From: Owenia fusiformis
Lineage: Eukaryota > Annelida > Polychaeta > Sabellida > Oweniidae
DNA length: 64,000 nt
Direction of reading: 5' to 3'
NCBI GenBank assembly: GCA_903813345.2
Contig: CAIIXF020000011.1
Span: 18,709,754 to 18,773,753, forward strand
Shown one piece after another: positions 59,101 through 64,000 of this stretch; the stretch's first letter is position 1, and every line of letters starts with the position of its first letter. A program made the position numbers and the translations under genes. The notes beneath the pieces were generated by a model that was given only the letters and a program-made list of their open reading frames with translations, was not told the origin of the DNA and searched no databases.

Positions 59101-61731
59101 CCTACAAAACTATGGAAATTGATTTGCAAAAATAACGTTCAAATACAAGTTGAAGCTAGCATCAGCACTCTAAGGTTGACCAAAGTCGAATTATCTAACA
59201 ATATCATATGGACTACTGGTCAAAAACATCCGCATCTATTAGAATACTGTTACACACTAGCGAAACTAGTAGCACTTCCTGAAGACAAAGAAACCAATCA
59301 TTTATGTGAAAAATGCGGAAATTTATTTAAAGATACAGTAAATCATTTACTCTTTCAATGCTGCTGTGATGCTGTCTGCAAAGGTATGACCATGCACGAC
59401 TTAGTATGTGACCCCCGCGACGCTGATGAAGACACAAGCGACAAAATAGCAGCATTAAGTAAAATTTTGCCACAAATACACACATTGATTTTTGTAAACG
59501 GAATCTCATTGGTTCCAGCGTTTCCAGATTAAAGCGATAATAATGCAAGGTGTTAGAGCTTTCTGCTCAACATAAATGTATAAATGATGTAAATAACTAC
59601 CATTTTTTAAAAACAAAACAAAAACAACCTTCGTTTGAAAGTTTTTATACACTTTATTAACATGTAATTACGTTGTAAAATGATCCATGAATAATGGGAA
59701 ATAAAGATATAATAATAAATTGTGTATTTTCGCCTAATTAGCTACTTAAAACTACTGATTGTTCAGTAGCATTTGAATACAGTTTGATGAATGTTAAATA
59801 ATTCTGCCAATAGCTTTAAAGCCCAGCTGAGCAATGAGGCTTACCACTCTGCAATTCTTAGAGATAAACATGTTACAATTGATTTTTCATTTATTTTGTG
59901 TCTTTGATCTTTAAATCATGAAATAATGTTGTGATTTGTCAGAATCAGAAGTTTTAACCTTGGAGATAGTATTAGGATTGATTTCACAAGAGCACTACCC
60001 TGAGTGCAGAATCAAGTTTTAAGCTTACCTCTGAATAGGCATGGGTGTAGCTGGGGTTTGCGATTGCCCCCCCCCCCCCCTTCACCCCTACAAAAAATCA
60101 ATTAAAAACATTAACAAATTATAGTTTTTAATGGTTAGAATGCATCATACAAAGTGAATTTTGAAAATTTCCCCCTTTTTGGTGCTCACTTCGCTCACAG
60201 TGATGCAAACAGTGATCGCACCCCCTAACACTTGCTGGCTATGCCCCTGATTGGTTAGACAATTCTACTGTTTAGGAGCGCTGCTGTGCTGTAAAGGGTA
60301 ATTGAGAAAGCTTATTTTTCAATATAATTTGTCTATTATTAAATTAGAGGGACATTGGGTCCAGAAAATTTTTATTGTTGTGGTACTAGGTATTGAAGGT
60401 TGTATACATGTATAGTATAAAGGAACATTAGGTTGTATTACAGTGAATCTAGGCCTAGAAGGTTGTATTGCAGGGGCACTTGTTATAGAAGGTTGTGAGA
60501 ATTTTGACAAGAATTATGGTGTCAATTTCCCCATCCTGGAAGGGAAGCAATGATGCAATACTCTCATAGCTGGTCAAATATGGTCGAAATTCTTATCACC
60601 AGGAATATGCATTTCAATAGTCAGTACTCTGTTCACATCCCATGTGTCAAATTCCCAAGGGTTTCATGTAATTCCTTGAATGGTTTATTACAGTAAGTTA
60701 TTCTAGAAGACACTGGATAATGGAGTAAAAATGACAAAACATCTTTGGCCGGATCATGAATAACTATTATCACAAAATTAGTAGTACAGTATATCACTTA
60801 TCTTATGAAAATAAATATTTAGATCAAATACCACTGTATTTGTAAATATTCTAGAGACCTTTGCCATGAGGGTGTATATCCTTAGCTAGTCTAATGTACA
60901 GGATCAGGGAATACCTCAACCTGTTTTGATCCTTTACTAGTTACTGTGACTCTGTACTAGACTACACCTTCTCTGACCAATATCTGCCTTTTTCTATTGA
61001 AATATTTATTTAGGAAAATAACAAGGGGATAACATGGATATAATGAATATCTCCCTGAAGCTGATTTGAATTCCTCATAAGATGCAAAACACCGTATCCT
61101 TAAGTTCTGAATAGCAGCAATGGAAATGATAAATTAGTGGTCATCCAAAGTAGTTTTGCAAGGTTGTGATTGTTTTTAGAGTAATATACCAAGAAAACAT
61201 ATCTATAAAGCATACAATAACAGATATTTGATCTTTTGGATTGGTCAATTGGATTTGTTATTTTAGATATAATATTTATTGTAGGAATTATTGTATTATT
61301 GCTTATGTTTAGAATTATCTGGATTTAATAACTGGGTTTTAAACTTTAAAGTAAAGTTAAAGTAAAATTCTAGAATTTGATATACTTTCTTCACTTGCAT
61401 GATATTAGTCTATGATTCTATAAAAGATTTAAATTAAGCAAAATCTGTTTATTCCATTTTATGTGCTTAGGGGAGGCATCTAAAGTTCAATGTCTTTAAA
61501 AACTTAACTAATTAAGTTTTACCTCTGACCCCCCACCCCCACGGCACCCCCTTCAAAATATATGATGGAAATGGAAAGTTTCAGCAACATTTTCATAAGA
61601 ATGATGGTTTGCATTGAAATTGGTCATTCCAATAGTCAAGTTAATGTTGTTTTACTTGTATGTTTTCAGACGAGAGGGAAGATGTACAGAAGAAGACATT
61701 CACAAAATGGATTAATGCTCAACTGAAGAAG
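44108..61731 (+). CDS. Dystrophin/utrophin-like gene, first two coding exons (3' partial)
   Basis: Exon 1a 44108-44204 (ATG; MATHVTRVAGQDLDD then acidic residues, ends phase 1 at GCAG|GTATGT) and exon 2 61670-61731 (TTTTCAG acceptor, AAGAAG|GTAAGA donor). The joined frame reads ...AAD-EREDVQKKTFTKWINAQLKK, the start of the first calponin-homology domain of an actin-binding pair. EREDVQKKTFTKW is the form seen in dystrophin, and exon 2 is 62 nt with phases 1 and 0, as I recall for dystrophin exon 2. Spectrin and plakin CH1 domains begin similarly (DEREAVQKKTFTKW), so the family is likely but not certain. The rest of the CH domain is not found before 64000. The intron is about 17.5 kb. Confidence 0.65.
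46214..46524. mobile_element. piggyBac-like MITE, 311 bp
   Basis: Terminal repeats GGCCAGGGTCCATGTTCGGA / mirrored TCCGAACATGCACCCTGACC (23 of 25 over the first 25 bases), flanked by TTAA at 46210-46213 and 46525-46528. Non-coding. Confidence 0.85.
49250..49800. repeat. 86-bp minisatellite of two alternating 43-bp half-units
   Basis: AGTTGCATGTGGCAGCTAGG and AGTTGCCTATGGGAGTTTGG half-units alternate, with further short degenerate units at both ends. Apparent ORFs at 49348-49708 repeat with the array and are not genes. Confidence 0.88.
51719..51905. mobile_element. AGTAAAACCTGTCT MITE (family of about seven in the window)
   Basis: Begins AGTAAAACCTGTCTAAATTG and carries AGGTGTTCACATTGAGAGGT. 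Other copies: about 1821-1998, 5466-5660, 43650-43820, 47091-47313, 54823-54979, 55845-56003. Ends are inverted (ACAGTAAAACC / GGTTTTACTGT); the best pair is at 5466-5660. Confidence 0.75.
54093..54132 (+). CDS. Candidate alternative first exon 1b of the dystrophin-like gene
   Basis: ATGGCGGCTGAATTC... encodes MAAEFINGEFSEI and ends GATAG|GTAAAG in phase 1, which joins exon 61670-61731 to give ...FSEI-DEREDVQKKTF. The junction residue becomes Asp, as with exon 1a. A good Kozak context (CAACAATGG) supports the start. This is a short exon supported by frame, donor and context only. TATATAAG at 54072-54079 is too close to the ATG to act as its own TATA box. Confidence 0.5.
55228..55666. mobile_element. 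GATGCGAGT inverted-repeat element, copy 2 (opposite orientation)
   Basis: ACCCAAATGCGAGTAGGTAG at the left and CTACTCGCATCTGGGT at the right; interior is the reverse complement of 34914-35292, including TTGACTTAATTTTGAA...ATGACGTAAATCAAGATTAT. Confidence 0.75.
57190..57530. repeat. 31-bp minisatellite GAAGGATAGGCCAATTCCATTGTAGTTCATT
   Basis: About ten units (for example at 57297, 57328, 57359), some with a GGATATGCC variant. Lies just 5' of the LINE fragment, inside the dystrophin-like intron. Confidence 0.9.
57688..59532 (+). mobile_element. 5'-truncated non-LTR retrotransposon (LINE) with intact RT ORF, 614 codons
   Basis: Reverse transcriptase palm motifs in order: D121 in MDSTRAYDSVWH (usual D..KAFD), RQGS at 179-182 with YTVYIDELL, and YADD at 219-222. 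A C-terminal CX2CX9HX4C knuckle follows (C540, C543, H553, C558) before TGA/TAA-free sequence to the TAA stop. No endonuclease domain is present upstream, where the sequence changes to another repeat (GAAGCTCTCTTTTAAATAAG), so insertion was 5' truncated; the first 25 or so codons may not be element sequence. The uninterrupted frame indicates a young copy. Clade not determined (CR1/jockey-like motif style). Confidence 0.88.
60040..60249. mobile_element. hAT-like MITE, degenerate
   Basis: Ends CATGGGTGTAGCTGG / GCTGGCTATGCCCCTG, with an imperfect 5-bp flank (ATAGG / ATTGG). Contains a poly-C tract at 60067-60080. Confidence 0.5.
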
Positions 61732-61884
61732 GTAAGATCAGTTTGAGTTGGGGGGCTTTGAGATATATGGATGTAAGTACAGTATACAGTACAGTACAGT
61801 GCACTATACTACAGTATATTAGAGCATAGTACAGTAAAGTACAATATAGCACAGTATAGTACAGTACAGTATGGTAGAGTACAG

Positions 61885-62150
61885 CAGGGGTGGATCTAGG
61901 AACCAACAAGTGGGGGGGCCATATTTGAAGTCTGAAAAAAAAACTTGACCCTTAAAACCAAAATGGACCCAAATTTTGAAAATCTTAGGCCCATTTTCCT
62001 GATCATTTGGTCTAAAATTAAAAATTAAGGCCTTAAAGGCCCATTTTTGTTCTAAAGGGCCCATTAAGAAAGTTTTTTGGCCCAAAATATTTTATGGCCC
62101 CAATTTTTTTTATGGGTACACACCAAGGCCCCTCCCCAGATCCACCAGTG
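61885..62150. mobile_element. hAT-like MITE, 266 bp, inside an ACAGT microsatellite
   Basis: Ends CAGGGGTGGATCTAGG / CCAGATCCACCAGTG; flanked by TACAG at 61880-61884 and 62151-62155. The surrounding AGTACAGTATAGT microsatellite (61775-61884 and 62151-62195) is split by the insertion. The flank repeat could be part of the microsatellite. Confidence 0.7.
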
Positions 62151-62328
62151 TACAGTATAGTACAGTACAGTGCAGTGAAGAATAGTATACTACATTGCTC
62201 TTAAGTGGAAAGTATTATTCTCCAAATAACTGAAAATGATTTTAACCTTCTTATAAGGATGCTTATTCTGTATTGTAATGGCTGTCAGAAAGTATTTTTT
62301 GCCCATATAGTAAGCTTTTGGAATCACC

Positions 62329-62533
62329 CACTAGCGGATCTGGATGGGCCCAGAAAAAAATGGGTCCCTAAAAAATTGCTGGTCATTACGGGACCTTTAA
62401 AGGCCTTATTTTTTAACTTCAGGCCAAATTTTGAAAAAACTGGGCCTCAATTTTTCAAAATTTGGGCCCACAGTTTTTATTTTCTCTGACCTGAAATTTT
62501 GGCCCCCCTTTTTGGTTCCTAGATCCGCCCCTG
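62329..62533. mobile_element. hAT-like MITE, 205 bp
   Basis: Ends CACTAGCGGATCTGG / CTAGATCCGCCCCTG; TCACC at 62324-62328 and 62534-62538. The flank match extends to TCACCCAC if the left end is placed three bases later, so a target duplication of 5 or 8 bp is possible. Confidence 0.7.
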
Positions 62534-64000
62534 TCACCCACTCATCATATGTTTGTCCATCTTTTGGTCCATCTATCAACAATGTTGTTGCTTTTAACAT
62601 GGGCTCTCCACAATAATTATATTGTATTTATGTATATACATGCAAATAAACATGTAAACCTTATTTAAAAAAATCTAATTACTTAGTTAACAAAAATACA
62701 GTCTTCCATCTTGGAAGTGATGAATATTCCAGTGACAAATCTGCAAATGATATCATTGTACCTTGTTTCATTTCAATCACTAACATACCATACTCAAAAC
62801 ATTCTATGGCAATTTGTCATCTGACATCAGTCTTCTAAGACATTCAAAAGCCTTTTTAGGACTAAGCCATACAAAAAACTCCCAATATTATAGATCTTTT
62901 TACCTTGCTTAGTAAAATGTCGCTCACACTTCATTACAAATGACTTTGACAGATTTTATTGATTTGCCAGTCGTATTTTTGCTTTGAATCTATTTTAATC
63001 ATCTGTGCTTCTTAAATCGACTTTAACTGTTGTATGTTCTGACTAGAGACTTCCCTGTAGCTTATTAACCAACCAGAAGTTGAGTTATACAATCTTGTTT
63101 CACCACTGCAACTATACAATGTTATGAACCTTTATGAAAGTGTCTTGATTAAAGTAAGGTTGAGTTAGAATTTCCCCTTGCTTTTATGTTGTCCATCCGT
63201 CTGTTGGTCCGTCCGTCCGTCCGTCCGTCAACATTGGCCGCACAAATTAAAACTGCTATTCGGATTGAGTCATATCCACATTCATTTTATTTTATGCATA
63301 TCGATAATGCCTATTTGACCTATCATTGCCATTTCCCAAGTTCGCCCGGTTTACGAGAAATTGCGGATTTTGACGTCAAAAAGTCAAATTTTCTGTAAAT
63401 ACTAGACACTTTGTTGAAGAAATAACTTTTAGTTGTTGGTGTATATGCAACTTATGTCCTCTGAAGATTTCAAAGCTCTTGGAATTACGGTTTTTGGTGT
63501 TTACTCTATAAAATTTGAAAAAAAGTAGGATTTAAGCATTCCCTATATATTTCTCAATATATGTCAGCATCAAATTTTTACCGATTTGAGATATTTGACG
63601 TCAAAAAACAGTAAAAATAAGTTATTTTTCAACTTGCTTCAATTTGAGCAAATTCTTTTTTGAGAATCATCTTCAAGTTGCCAGGAGTTCAAATCTGACA
63701 TTAGTTTTAGGATTTGACCTTTACTTGACCTTCAGTGACCTTCGAAAGGTAAAAAAAGTTGATTTTTCAAATTGATTTTTGGATGTAAATTTTGGTCAGC
63801 TTAATCACAAAAGACCTTACTGAGCTCTGAATAAGTAAAATTTTCAAGGTCATCAAACTAGGTCACTCAACTATGATATCTAAGTTTCTCAAAGTTCGAG
63901 ACTACAAATCCAAATCAATATTTTTGTTTGAAAGTCAGGATATAAATTCCTCTGAAGGTTCCAGACTTTGTGAGCACAGGACCGTGGGTCCTTCATTTAA
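62534..64000. other. Intron of the dystrophin-like gene, right end of window
   Basis: AT-rich, no exon recognised. Includes a GTCC microsatellite at 63205-63235 and repeated CAAATTTTT/GACGTCAAAA motifs at 63370-63620. The next CH-domain exon is expected beyond the window. Confidence 0.45.

Overview
The window is nuclear DNA from an intron-rich, AT-rich animal genome. Genes are split by GT-AG introns, a nuclear tRNA-Pro is present, and most non-coding DNA is made of short inverted-repeat transposons, minisatellites and a LINE. The gene content (axonemal-type dynein relative, SSNA1, ISCU, a secreted CTLD/PAN lectin, a dystrophin-like gene start) fits an invertebrate bilaterian, probably marine. 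I cannot fix the phylum from the sequence.

Layout: (1) 1-6156 (+), the last 11 coding exons of a divergent dynein heavy chain, possibly DNHD1. (2) 8449-13093 (-), a complete six-exon secreted protein of 494 aa: signal peptide, two C-type lectin domains, a Thr-rich repeat stalk and a PAN/apple domain. (3) 15219-19350, a decayed partial duplicate of that lectin gene, broken by nonsense and frameshift changes and by transposon insertions, with a tRNA-Pro(CGG) at 17795-17866 (-). (4) 19490-23700, inverted-repeat elements and satellite-like arrays. (5) 24094-25835 (-), SSNA1 in three exons. (6) 27527-29293 (+), an intronless, divergent acyl-CoA synthetase-like ORF. (7) 30100-34570, an isolated promoter-like cluster, a large AAAGCG-rich inverted-repeat block and hairpin elements. 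(8) 36288-39987 (-), ISCU, complete in five exons, 160 aa. (9) 44108-61731 (+), the 5' end of a dystrophin/utrophin-like gene, with two candidate alternative first exons spliceable in the same phase to a 62-nt exon. Its introns hold a 5'-truncated LINE (57688-59532) and many MITEs.

The genes are ordinary housekeeping, cytoskeletal and secreted-defence genes with no operon-like relation. No previously undescribed multi-gene system is evident. The most unusual items are a 37-bp minisatellite of decoy splice acceptors that runs in register into a real acceptor (4526-4710), the alternative first exons of the dystrophin-like gene, the lectin/pseudogene pair, and a set of five hAT-like MITEs, four with exact 5-bp target duplications and one with an imperfect one.

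Splice models were built by reading frame, phase and GT/AG signals only; no transcript data were available.
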